A stretch of DNA of 6,697 bases from contig JAKFFB010000121.1 in assembly GCA_036675425.1 (NCBI GenBank), positions 1 to 6,697 on the forward strand, read 5' to 3'. Below the pieces are notes generated by a model. That model saw only the letters and a list, made by a program, of their open reading frames with translations. It made no database searches and was not told the DNA's origin. Position numbers and translations under genes: made by a program. Numbering within the stretch: position 1 is the first letter of the stretch; each line of letters starts with the position of its first letter. Below are positions 1 through 5,972 of this stretch, piece after piece. This DNA comes from SCTD01 sp036675425 (lineage in GTDB: Bacteria; Actinomycetota; Actinomycetes; Mycobacteriales; SCTD01).

Positions 1-723
1 GGCAGCGGCGGCCCGGGCGGCGCGCTCGGCGGCGGCCCGGGAGGCGGCGAGGGAGAGCGCCTGCTGGCGCGCCGCCTCGGCGGCCTCCTCGGCGGCGCGG
101 ACCCGGATGAGCTCCGCGCCGGCCTTCTGCAGGGACTCGGTGAGGCGGGCGGTCTCCGCGGCCAGCTCCCGGCGCTGCTTCTCGACGGCCTGCCGCTTGG
201 CGAGGGCCTCGCGGCGGAGCTGGTCGGAGCGGGCGAGCGCCTGGCCGGCACCGGCTTGCTGCTCGGCGAGCTCGCGGGTGACGTCGGTGCGGGTGGCGCC
301 GAGGCGGTTCACGGACCGCTGGACGTACGCCAGGTTGCCCAGCGCCCCGGGGTCGCCGGAGAGCAGGGCCGAGACCATCGGCGGGACGCCGCCCTTGTAC
401 GCGGCGCGGGCGAGGCCCTGGAGCGCGGTGCGCGAGTCGGCCTCGGCGGCGAGCAGCTCCTCGCGGTCGGCGCGCGCGGCGAACTGCTTCTGGGTCAGGA
501 CGGCGAGCTCGTCCTCGGCTGCTTCGTACGCCGTGGCGCCGGCGGCCAGCTGCGCACCGACGCGGTCGATCTCGGCGCTGAGCTGCGCGACGCGCTCCCG
601 CAGGGTCTGCGAGGAAGCGGCCTTCGGCGCGGCGGACGCGGTGGGGACGACGAGGGCGCTCGCGACGACCGATCCGGCTGCGAGGACGGCGCAGCCGAGC
701 AGGCGCAGGCGCGCGGCACGCAC
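1..723 (-). CDS. Secreted coiled-coil protein, N-terminal part (NlpC/P60 or CwlO-like cell-wall hydrolase candidate), truncated by window edge
   Basis: The minus strand is open from a GTG at 723-721 to the left edge, giving 241 codons without a stop. The start is supported by a GGGAG ribosome site 7 bases upstream. Residues 1-31 form a Sec signal peptide: basic start (MRAARLRLLG), hydrophobic core CAVLAAGSVVASALVVP, and an A-S-A cleavage motif at 29-31. From about residue 38 onward it is heptad-like, Ala/Glu/Arg/Gln-rich coiled coil (for example LRERVAQLSAEIDRV). The coil is interrupted near residues 105-140 by a block containing ARAAYKGGVPPMVSALLSGD. This resembles the hairpin segment in the coiled-coil regions of actinobacterial NlpC/P60 peptidoglycan hydrolases and of CwlO/RipA-type proteins. 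The catalytic domain, if present, lies outside the window, so enzymatic function is inference; a non-enzymatic secreted coiled-coil protein is the alternative. It is divergent from the patatin gene. Confidence 0.82.
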   Translation of the reverse strand, partial: MRAARLRLLGCAVLAAGSVVASALVVPTASAAPKAASSQTLRERVAQLSAEIDRVGAQLAAGATAYEAAEDELAVLTQKQFAARADREELLAAEADSRTALQGLARAAYKGGVPPMVSALLSGDPGALGNLAYVQRSVNRLGATRTDVTRELAEQQAGAGQALARSDQLRREALAKRQAVEKQRRELAAETARLTESLQKAGAELIRVRAAEEAAEAARQQALSLAASRAAAERAARAAAA

Positions 724-730
724 GGTCGTA

Positions 731-735
731 CTCCC
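731..735 (-). promoter_or_regulatory. Ribosome binding site of the secreted coiled-coil gene
   Basis: The minus strand reads GGGAG here, 7 bases before the GTG at 723. It fixes the start of a gene that otherwise has only a GTG codon. Confidence 0.6.
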
Positions 736-803
736 GGGGTCGGACGGACAGGGCTCGAAGGGTGCTTCGACCCGAAGTCGGCCCGGCTGAAGTCCGGCCG
801 GAT

Positions 804-810
804 GGGAAGG
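804..810 (+). promoter_or_regulatory. Ribosome binding site that decides the patatin start
   Basis: GGGAAGG lies 8 bases before the GTG at 819. The in-frame GTG codons at 762 and 810 have no comparable upstream site, so 819 is preferred. Confidence 0.6.
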
Positions 811-818
811 TGCTGAGC

Positions 819-1646
819 GTGTCCCGCCACGACGTCGCCTTCGTCCTCGGTGGTGGCGGGGTGCTCGGGTCGACCGAGGTGGGGATGCTCCGGGCGCTGC
901 TCGAGGCCGGCATCATACCGGACCTCGTGCTCGGCACGTCCGTCGGCGCGCTCAACGGCGCGTTCCTCGCCGCCGACCCGACCGTCGAGGCGACGATCCG
1001 GCTGGCCGAGCTCTGGCGCCGGCTCTCCGCGGAAGGGGGAGTGTTCAGCGGGTCGATCGCGTCGCGCGTACGGACGGCGGTCGGCAGCCGCACCCACGTC
1101 CACCGCCGCGGCCCGCTCCGGGAGCTGCTCGCGACCCACCTCCCGGTCCTGCGGATCGAGGACCTGCAGGTCGACTTCCAGTGCGTCGCCGCGTCGATCG
1201 AGCGGGCGGCCGAGCACTGGTTCACCGAGGGCTCGCTGTCGGACGCGGTGATGGCGTCCGCGGCCGTCCCGGGGCTGCTCGCGCCGGTGCAGATCGGCGA
1301 CGAGCACTTCCTCGACGGCGGGCTGGTCAACTCCATCCCGGTCAGCCGCGCGGTCGACCTCGGGGCGCGCACCATCTACGTGCTGCAGGTCGGCCGGATC
1401 GAGCAGCCGCTGACAGCGCCGACGCGCCCGTGGGAGGTCGCGCTGGTGGCCTTCGAGATCGCCCGCCGGCACCGGTTCGCCGCCGACATGGCGCGACTCC
1501 CGCAGGACGTCGTCGTGCACGTGCTGCCCACCGGTGACGAGGTGCCCGAGGGGCTGAAGGCGCTGCGCTACCGGGACGCCCGCCGGGTCGGCCAGCGGGT
1601 GGAGCGCGCGCACGCGGCCACAGCGGCGTACCTGGAAGCGCTGTGA
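819..1646 (+). CDS. Patatin-like phospholipase / lipid acyl hydrolase
   Basis: 275 residues starting at the GTG that follows a GGGAAGG ribosome site. Family hallmarks are in the right order. The oxyanion-hole glycine loop GGGGVLGS is at residues 11-18. The nucleophile elbow GTSVG (GxSxG) has its serine at 41. ASAAVPGLLAP at 146-156 matches the conserved A-x-A-x-P region. The DGG motif supplies the dyad aspartate at 166. Patatin-family enzymes use this Ser-Asp dyad to cleave acyl esters of phospholipids or neutral lipids; the substrate here cannot be read from sequence. There is no signal peptide or membrane segment, so it should act in the cytoplasm or at the inner membrane face, like the RssA/YchK-type bacterial members. 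Its stop overlaps the start of the downstream acyltransferase in GTGA (1643-1646), so the two are probably made together. The neighbour supports a role in lipid acyl-chain turnover. Confidence 0.92.
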   Translation: MSRHDVAFVLGGGGVLGSTEVGMLRALLEAGIIPDLVLGTSVGALNGAFLAADPTVEATIRLAELWRRLSAEGGVFSGSIASRVRTAVGSRTHVHRRGPLRELLATHLPVLRIEDLQVDFQCVAASIERAAEHWFTEGSLSDAVMASAAVPGLLAPVQIGDEHFLDGGLVNSIPVSRAVDLGARTIYVLQVGRIEQPLTAPTRPWEVALVAFEIARRHRFAADMARLPQDVVVHVLPTGDEVPEGLKALRYRDARRVGQRVERAHAATAAYLEAL

Positions 1647-2668
1647 GAACCCTGCGTCTGCCGCCGCGCTGGGTGCGGCGGCCGCTGGCACTGGTCGTGG
1701 TGCTCGGGCTGGCCTTCGCCGCGACGCTGCTCCCCCTGCTCGTGCTCGCCGCGGCAGCGCTGTCGCTGGTCGTGCCGGGTCGCTGGCGGCCGCTGCGGAT
1801 GCTGCTCTTCGCGCTGGTCTACCTGCTGCTCGAGGTGGTGGGGCTGGTCGCGGCGCTCGGGCTGTGGATCGGCAGCGGCTTCGGCTGGAAGCTGCACACG
1901 CCGGCGTTCCAGCGGGCGCACTACGCGGTGCTGCACGGCCTGCTCGCCGAGCTGATGGCGACCGCCCGCGTCGTCTTCCACCTGCGCATCGACACCGACG
2001 GCGTCTCCTGGTCACCGCTCGACGACGGCGTCCCCGGCTCGGAGAACGCGATGGTCGTGCTGAGCAGGCACGCGGGCCCGGGCGACTCGCTGCTGCTGGT
2101 GCGCACGCTGATGGACCGCGACCACCTGCGCCGGCCGCGGATCGTGCTCAAGGACGTGCTGCAGTGGGACCCGGTCCTCGACGTCTACCTCAACCGGCTG
2201 CCGAACGCCTTCCTCACCGGCGGGGGGCAGGACATGGTCGACCGGATCGCCCTGCTGGCAGGGGATCTCGGCGAGGAGGACGCGCTGCTCATCTTCCCCG
2301 AGGGCGGCAACTTCACCGAGGAGCGCCGGCTGCGGGCCATCGACCGACTGCGCGGCAAGGGCATGCTCACCCAGGCCGAGGCGGCCGAGCGGATGCGCCA
2401 CCTGATGCCGCCGCGTCCCGGTGGTGTCGCCGCCGCGCTCGCCGCCGCCCCGCACGCCGACGTCGTCTTCGTCGGGCACACCGGGCTCGAGCACCTGTCC
2501 ACGCCGATGGACCTGTGGGACGGCCTGCCGATGGACACCACCGTCCGGCTGCGCTGGTGGTTCGTACCGGCCGACGAGGTCCCGCGCGACCCGGAGGAGC
2601 AGGAGCGGTGGCTGTACGACCGGTGGTCGGAGCTGGACAGCTGGATCGCCGCCGGCTCGCGCGGATGA
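1643..2668 (+). CDS. Membrane-anchored PlsC-like (LPLAT superfamily) acyltransferase
   Basis: 341 residues. The GTG start overlaps the patatin stop by 4 bases, with GGAAG 4 bases upstream. Two hydrophobic segments at about residues 15-45 and 52-80 anchor the protein. The catalytic part follows: SRHAGPGDS at 141-149 contains the HX4D motif (His143, Asp148) of glycerolipid acyltransferases, and IFPEGGNF at 217-224 fits the FPEG block that binds glycerol phosphate. VFVGHTGLEH at 275-284 sits where the fourth block (V-P-V-x-like) is expected. These enzymes transfer acyl groups from acyl-CoA or acyl-ACP to lysophospholipids or related acceptors. FPEGGN replaces the usual FPEGTR/S, and HAGPGD differs from the common NHxSxxD, so it belongs to a divergent branch and need not be the housekeeping LPA acyltransferase. 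Pairing with a patatin hydrolase suggests a deacylation-reacylation role, which is inference. Confidence 0.87.
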   Translation: MRTLRLPPRWVRRPLALVVVLGLAFAATLLPLLVLAAAALSLVVPGRWRPLRMLLFALVYLLLEVVGLVAALGLWIGSGFGWKLHTPAFQRAHYAVLHGLLAELMATARVVFHLRIDTDGVSWSPLDDGVPGSENAMVVLSRHAGPGDSLLLVRTLMDRDHLRRPRIVLKDVLQWDPVLDVYLNRLPNAFLTGGGQDMVDRIALLAGDLGEEDALLIFPEGGNFTEERRLRAIDRLRGKGMLTQAEAAERMRHLMPPRPGGVAAALAAAPHADVVFVGHTGLEHLSTPMDLWDGLPMDTTVRLRWWFVPADEVPRDPEEQERWLYDRWSELDSWIAAGSRG

Positions 2669-2965
2669 TCAGCCGCCGGTCGACACCAGCCGCGTCGCGC
2701 GGGAGACGACCCGAGTCGCGCGCACCCGCCGCCGGTCGAGGACGGTCGTGCGGATCAGCTGCGCGACGAGCGTCTCGTACGCCTCCAGCAGGCGTGCCCG
2801 GTCGCCCTCGGCGACGCGGACCAGCTCCTCGGCGGCTTCCTGCTCGGTCCAGTCGTCGTTCCCGAGCTCCAACGCGCGGGCGACCAGGTCGATCCGCGGC
2901 GGCTCGACCGGAGTGGGTGCAGCCGGTGGCGTCGGTCGTTGACCATGTGAGAACGAGAGCCTCAT
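2669..2965 (-). CDS. Small hypothetical protein (98 aa), unrecognised
   Basis: I do not recognise a family. The ATG at 2965-2963 is chosen because GGAG (minus strand, 2972-2975) lies 6 bases upstream; an in-frame GTG at 3001 would add 12 residues but has no better site. The protein has a Pro-rich linker near residues 10-24 (RPTPPAAPTPVEPP). A probably helical, acidic middle follows (ALELGNDDWTEQEAAEELVR, then GDRARLLEAYETLVAQL), and the tail is basic (VLDRRRVRATRVVSRATR). There is no signal peptide, transmembrane segment or cysteine. It is convergent with the acyltransferase: that stop ends at 2668 and this stop begins at 2669. Third positions are mostly G/C, consistent with a real gene. The acidic-then-basic layout could suit a small binding or regulatory protein, but no function is assigned. 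Confidence 0.65.
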   Translation of the reverse strand: MRLSFSHGQRPTPPAAPTPVEPPRIDLVARALELGNDDWTEQEAAEELVRVAEGDRARLLEAYETLVAQLIRTTVLDRRRVRATRVVSRATRLVSTGG

Positions 2966-3175
2966 GACCTGCTCCGATCGAAGCCGGGGCCGCTGCGGCA
3001 CCGCGGTCCGTGGACCTCTGAGTGCAGCACCCCTTCCCGGCCGGCCGCACGGGTCGAAGGTCCCGGGTTCAACTGCCGGACGTCACGGCGAGCAGGTCGG
3101 TGCCCGCGTCATGGAGGGCTGTCCCATCGAGCCGCTGACGGGCAAGACCGTGATCTGGGACGAGGCGTCGGTCGG
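2966..3175. other. Non-coding stretch with a tRNA T-arm-like remnant
   Basis: I see no convincing gene in these 210 bases. Positions 3056-3079 read like the variable-loop/T-arm part of a bacterial tRNA: GAAGGTC, then stem CCGGG (3063-3067), loop TTCAACT (3068-3074), and GCCGG (3075-3079). Four of the five stem pairs form; the loop-closing pair is G-G. There is no matching acceptor, D or anticodon arm upstream, and no CCA end, so it is not a working tRNA. It may be a remnant or a chance match. A GGTCGG-TCA-CCGACC hairpin (3170-3184) lies at the right end; its loop is the stop codon of the decayed kinase reading frame. Confidence 0.35.
2972..2975 (-). promoter_or_regulatory. Ribosome binding site deciding the start of the 98-aa protein
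   Basis: The minus strand reads GGAG, 6 bases before the ATG at 2965. It favours this start over the in-frame GTG at 3001. Confidence 0.5.
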
Positions 3176-3605
3176 TCACCGACCCGTGATGGACGGTGTG
3201 GTCACTCGATACTCCGTGCACATCTCGTCGAGAGCGCGCCGAGCGTCCAGCGGCACCTGATCGGACCCGGCCGGGCTGCCGGCGCACACGGTGATCGTCG
3301 TCCCGAGCGCCCAGCCGCGCCCGTCGCCCACTCGTCGTCGTCGACGGACAGCCGTCGCCGGAACGCCTGCCGGCCCTCGGTGGTCAGCAGCGTCCAGGCG
3401 ATGGCGAGGTCACACGCTGGATCACCCACTCCGCAGGTTCCGAAGTCGACCATCGCCGCAAGGCACCCGTCGGCGAGCAGCATGTTGCCGCGGGCCAGGT
3501 CACCGTGGAACCTGCGTTCGACACCATCCCAGTGCGCGCGGATCGCGGTCTGCCAGATCTCGCTGGCGCGCCAGGGTGCATGCACCAGGGCCGCCTCCGA
3601 ACATC
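3176..3605 (-). pseudogene. Decayed C-terminal half of an aminoglycoside phosphotransferase (APH)-family kinase
   Basis: The minus strand encodes the signature C-lobe of APH/choline-kinase-type enzymes. HGDLARGN (His codon at 3507-3505) is the catalytic loop, followed about 12 residues later by MVDFGTCGVGDPACDLAIAW, which carries the metal-binding DFG-like aspartate. Homology starts near 3605 with the segment before WRASEIWQTAIRAHWDG. About 30 bases upstream is the thioesterase stop, so the N-lobe and ATP-binding part (roughly half a normal protein of about 300 residues) is missing. After ...DDDEWA the frame breaks at about 3322-3325. One base fewer than expected shifts the family-like tail GRGWALGTTITVCAGSP into another frame, which then stays open to a TGA at 3178-3176. 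No start codon or ribosome site suits the fragment. I read it as the residue of a deletion plus a later frameshift; the left limit of homology is approximate. Confidence 0.8.
3563..3586. repeat. Two abutting perfect 12-base palindromes
   Basis: CTGGCGCGCCAG (3563-3574) is followed without a gap by GGTGCATGCACC (3575-3586); each is a perfect palindrome. They lie inside the kinase remnant, close to where its homology ends, about 53 bases past the thioesterase stop. They could form a cruciform, serve as protein sites, or help end the exporter-thioesterase transcript. There is no U-tract, so this is not a classical terminator. Confidence 0.5.
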
Positions 3606-3638
3606 CGCCCCATGCCGCTGTTCGCGCTATAGGAAGGC

Positions 3639-4469
3639 TCAGCGACCGGGTCGCACATCGCCGAGGACGCGACGTGTCTGACGGGCCTGCGCCAGGAGCC
3701 GGCCGTCGCGCGCCCAGACGTCGCTGTCGTCGACGCACCAGCCGTCCTCGGAGGTGCGCGTGACGATCCGCACCAGCATCCAGTCGCGGACATCGCGCAC
3801 CGGCATCAGGGTGACGGTCAGGTCGACGGTCGGCACCGGGACGGGCACGGTCGCGATGCCGTACAGCGCCGGGGCCAGCGCGTCGGTCATCACCACGAGC
3901 GCCGCGACGTCGACCGGTTGGTCGGCGTCGGCCCAGCGCACCCACGCCACGAGCGTGGCGGTGTCCCCACCTTCGACGGGGCCGTGGCCGACCCGTCGGA
4001 TCTGCAGGTGCTGCGTGAAGGGCACGAGGTCCACCGGTGCGACGAGCGGGCAGTCGTCGGGCGGCGGCGCGGCGGGTGCCGGGACGGCGTCGTACGACGT
4101 GCCGCCAGGCCGCGGCCGGGCGAAGGTGGCGGTCGTGGTGAGCACCGGCTCACCACCGGCTGTGACGTCGACGCGGACGACGTCGGACGAGCCACCGGCG
4201 CGCAGGACCTGCGCCGCCAGCTCGAGCGGGCGGTCACCGGCACCTGCCAGGAACTGCGCGCTCAGCACCTGCGGCACGTGGTCGGCGGCCACGACCTCCG
4301 CCGCGGAGTCGAGGGCGATCGCCGCGAGCAGACCTCCGTGCGGCCCCGCCCACGACCACAGGGAAGGGTCGATCGTGGTGGTGCTGCGCCGGATCTCGTC
4401 CGCGCTCTCACCGACGTGCGTGCGGTCGAAGGCCGCGCGGAGTGCGCTGCTGAGGGCGACGGTGCTCAT
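3639..4469 (-). CDS. TesB-like acyl-CoA thioesterase (double hotdog)
   Basis: 276 residues. The ATG overlaps the exporter's stop as ATGA (4469-4466), so translation is probably coupled; the ribosome site of its own (GGCGG) is weak. Two hotdog domains are visible. The first spans about residues 35-120, with AGPHGGLLAAIAL at 41-53 on the central helix and FLAGAGDRPLEL on the following strand. The second spans about 150-270. Compared from memory with E. coli TesB, the catalytic triad is kept: Asp196 in MTDALAPALYG (TesB Asp204), Thr214 in PTVDL (Thr228), Gln264 in LLAQARQTRR (Gln278). The Thr-Gln spacing of 50 is identical. TesB-type enzymes hydrolyse acyl-CoA to free acid and CoA in the cytoplasm; chain length cannot be predicted. 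The position downstream of a drug exporter suggests it releases or detoxifies an acyl compound connected with export, which is inference. The length is normal and the C-terminus looks complete. Confidence 0.92.
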   Translation of the reverse strand: MSTVALSSALRAAFDRTHVGESADEIRRSTTTIDPSLWSWAGPHGGLLAAIALDSAAEVVAADHVPQVLSAQFLAGAGDRPLELAAQVLRAGGSSDVVRVDVTAGGEPVLTTTATFARPRPGGTSYDAVPAPAAPPPDDCPLVAPVDLVPFTQHLQIRRVGHGPVEGGDTATLVAWVRWADADQPVDVAALVVMTDALAPALYGIATVPVPVPTVDLTVTLMPVRDVRDWMLVRIVTRTSEDGWCVDDSDVWARDGRLLAQARQTRRVLGDVRPGR

Positions 4470-5905
4470 CGGGCCGCCATGCCGAGGTCCGGGTGGTGCG
4501 CCCGGCCGACGAGGCGTGCGGTCACGGCCGCGAGCACGGACACCACGACGACGAGCACCCAGCCTCGCTGTGCAGCGTCCAGCGCGTCCTGGCCGGTGAT
4601 CAGGCCGAGCAGCAGTGCGACGCCGAAGGTGGCGCCGAGCTGTCGGGCTGCGGCGAACGTCGCCGTGCCGGTCGCCAGCACCGACGGCGGAAGCGTGGAG
4701 GAGACCGCCGCGGACAGGTTCGTGATCGTCAGGCCGACGCCAATCCCGGTGACAAGCAACCCCGGGAGCATCGCGGTCACGTACTCCTGCTCGGCGTCGA
4801 CCCGCCACAGCCACCACAGCGTCCCGACTGCGAACAGGGTCATGCCGACGGCGGCGACCTGGCCGCAGCCGAAGCGGGCGCCCAGGCGTCCGCCGGGCAC
4901 CGCGAACAGCGCGGCGAACGTCGGCCCGGGCATCAGCAGCAGGCCGGCCTCGAGCGCCGACATCTCCCAGCCGCCGGTGAGCCACAGGACGTTGCCGAGC
5001 AGCATGGCGCCGAACGCCATGAAGAACGCCAGGCCGGCGATGCACGTCAAGGCGTAGGTCCGGGTGCGCAGGAGCGGCAAAGGCAGGACCGGCACCAGCG
5101 CGCGCGGCGTGCGCGCGGCCCGGGTCACCACAGCGGCGAGCAGCAGCACCGCGACGGCCGACCTGCCGAGCGTCGTCCCGCTGAGCCATCCGTGGTCCGG
5201 CGCTTCGACCGCCGCCCAGGCCAGGACAGCCACGCCGGCGATCAGCAGCACGGTGCCGACGACGTCCGGCCGGCGGTTCTCGTTCCCATCGCGCGACTCG
5301 GGGAGCACACGGAGCCCGACGAGCAGCGCGGCGATGCCGACGGGTGCGTTGACCAGGAACACCCAGCGCCACGACGCCTCGACCAGCAGGCCGCCGACGG
5401 GCGGTCCCATCGCGGCCGCGACGCCGCCGATCGCCGACCAGACCGCAATCGCCTGGGCGCGCTTGGCCGGCGGGAAGCTGTGCAGCAGCAGCGCCAGCGA
5501 CGTCGAGGTCAGCAGCGCCGCCCCGACGGCCTGCAGGATCCGGAAGCCGGTCAACGAGCTCACGTCCCACGCGGTGGCGCATCCGACGGAGGCGAGGACG
5601 AAGACAGCAAGACCGGCCAGGAACACGAGCCTGCGGCCGAACCGGTCAGCGATGCGGCCGGCGGGTGCGAGCAGCGCCGCGAAGATGATCGTGTATGCGT
5701 TCAGCACCCACGACAGACCCGCCGCGTCCGAGGAGAAGTCCTCACCGATCGCCGGGAACGCGATGTTGACGATGAACAGGTCCAGGCTCGCCAGGAAGAC
5801 CGCAGCCGAGACGACCAGCAGGATCAGGCCCGTACGCACGGGCGGCGTGATCTGCGCTTGAGATGGCGGCGGCGGCGCCGCCGTTCCGGTGCGTAGGCCT
5901 GTCAT
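4466..5905 (-). CDS. MFS multidrug exporter, DHA2 (EmrB/QacA) family
   Basis: 479 residues, the usual size for the 14-helix proton-coupled drug antiporters. The start is the ATG at 5905 with AGGAG 5 bases upstream; the frame stays open further upstream but crosses the operator and the divergent gene. After a cytoplasmic Pro-rich tail (residues 1-24), the family motifs follow in order. LDLFIVNIAFP at 41-51 is the DHA2 D1 motif in helix 1. GRIADRFGRR at 83-92 is motif A between helices 2 and 3. FRILQAVGAALL at 121-132 carries the motif B arginine (Arg122). GPPVGGLLVEASWRWVF at 167-183 is antiporter motif C in helix 5. More hydrophobic helices continue to about residue 465. The family exports drugs, dyes or metabolites across the plasma membrane using proton motive force; the substrate is unknown. 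It is the first gene of an operon with the thioesterase and is divergent from an HxlR regulator, with an operator between them. Confidence 0.96.
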   Translation of the reverse strand: MTGLRTGTAAPPPPSQAQITPPVRTGLILLVVSAAVFLASLDLFIVNIAFPAIGEDFSSDAAGLSWVLNAYTIIFAALLAPAGRIADRFGRRLVFLAGLAVFVLASVGCATAWDVSSLTGFRILQAVGAALLTSTSLALLLHSFPPAKRAQAIAVWSAIGGVAAAMGPPVGGLLVEASWRWVFLVNAPVGIAALLVGLRVLPESRDGNENRRPDVVGTVLLIAGVAVLAWAAVEAPDHGWLSGTTLGRSAVAVLLLAAVVTRAARTPRALVPVLPLPLLRTRTYALTCIAGLAFFMAFGAMLLGNVLWLTGGWEMSALEAGLLLMPGPTFAALFAVPGGRLGARFGCGQVAAVGMTLFAVGTLWWLWRVDAEQEYVTAMLPGLLVTGIGVGLTITNLSAAVSSTLPPSVLATGTATFAAARQLGATFGVALLLGLITGQDALDAAQRGWVLVVVVSVLAAVTARLVGRAHHPDLGMAAR

Positions 5906-5910
5906 CCGAA

Positions 5911-5915
5911 CTCCT
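5911..5915 (-). promoter_or_regulatory. Ribosome binding site of the MFS exporter
   Basis: The minus strand reads AGGAG, 5 bases before the ATG at 5905. This is the strongest ribosome site in the window and rejects longer N-terminal extensions. Confidence 0.75.
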
Positions 5916-5927
5916 GGGTCTCGTTCC

Positions 5928-5963
5928 CGAACCGACTCGGCGGACTGTACACGAGTCGGTTCG
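5928..5963. promoter_or_regulatory. Perfect 12-base inverted repeat, probable HxlR operator
   Basis: CGAACCGACTCG (5928-5939) and its exact complement CGAGTCGGTTCG (5952-5963) are separated by 12 bases. This size and symmetry suits a dimeric winged-helix repressor contacting both arms. The right arm ends one base before the regulator's ATG at 5964, and the whole element lies between the divergent exporter and regulator. A further CGAACC half-arm occurs at 5969-5974. Binding would cover the exporter -10 box in the spacer and probably the regulator's own start, fitting repression plus autoregulation. Assignment to the adjacent HxlR protein is by position and symmetry. Confidence 0.75.
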
Positions 5964-5972
5964 ATGTGCGAA
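5944..5972 (-). promoter_or_regulatory. Predicted sigma-70-type promoter of the exporter-thioesterase operon
   Basis: On the minus strand, TTCGCA (5972-5967) and TACAGT (5949-5944) are spaced by exactly 17 bases; each matches the consensus at 4 of 6 positions. The -10 sits in the spacer of the inverted repeat and one arm lies between the two boxes, so operator occupancy should block polymerase. Transcription would start near 5937, about 30 bases before the ATG. Confidence 0.45.

Larger units (their letters stand above)
724..818. promoter_or_regulatory. Divergent intergenic region between secreted protein and patatin operon
   Basis: These 95 bases separate two divergent genes and must carry both promoters, unless one transcript starts inside the opposite gene. 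I see no convincing -10/-35 pair on either strand. A small inverted repeat is present: TCGAAG (755-760), loop GGTG, CTTCGA (765-770). It could be a hairpin in the patatin leader or a regulator site, but 6-base arms are weak evidence. Confidence 0.4.

Noticed and set aside
762..818. Earlier GTG start for the patatin
   Set aside because: There is no properly spaced ribosome site, and the added 19 residues lie before the usual patatin start. GTG 819 has GGGAAGG 8 bases upstream.
495..2015. Long open frame of about 500 codons on the minus strand
   Set aside because: It is antisense to the patatin and acyltransferase genes and also overlaps the secreted-protein gene. Its product is an Arg/Pro/Ala-rich string with no motif, typical of the complementary frame in high-GC coding DNA.
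3056..3079. Functional tRNA gene
   Set aside because: Only a T-arm-like segment is present, with a mismatched closing pair. No acceptor, D or anticodon arms can be folded around it.
3170..3184. Hairpin GGTCGG-TCA-CCGACC as a terminator
   Set aside because: The stem is only 6 bases with no T-run on either side. It overlaps the pseudogene stop and may be chance.
2964..3260. 98-codon open frame on the plus strand
   Set aside because: Its 3' part runs antisense to the kinase remnant, its composition is uneven, and no ribosome site or motif supports it.
4470..5582. Upstream extension of the thioesterase frame to about 647 codons
   Set aside because: The extra N-terminal part lies inside the exporter gene in another frame and has low-complexity Arg/Gly/Ala composition. 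The hotdog homology begins at the ATG at 4469.
4493..5896. Open frame of 467 codons on the plus strand
   Set aside because: It is entirely antisense to the exporter, with a Gln/Arg/Gly-rich low-complexity product and no motif.
5924..5953. Sigma-70 promoter for the HxlR gene on the plus strand
   Set aside because: TTCCCG with TACACG at 18-base spacing is a poor match. A promoter must lie here, but I cannot place it with confidence.
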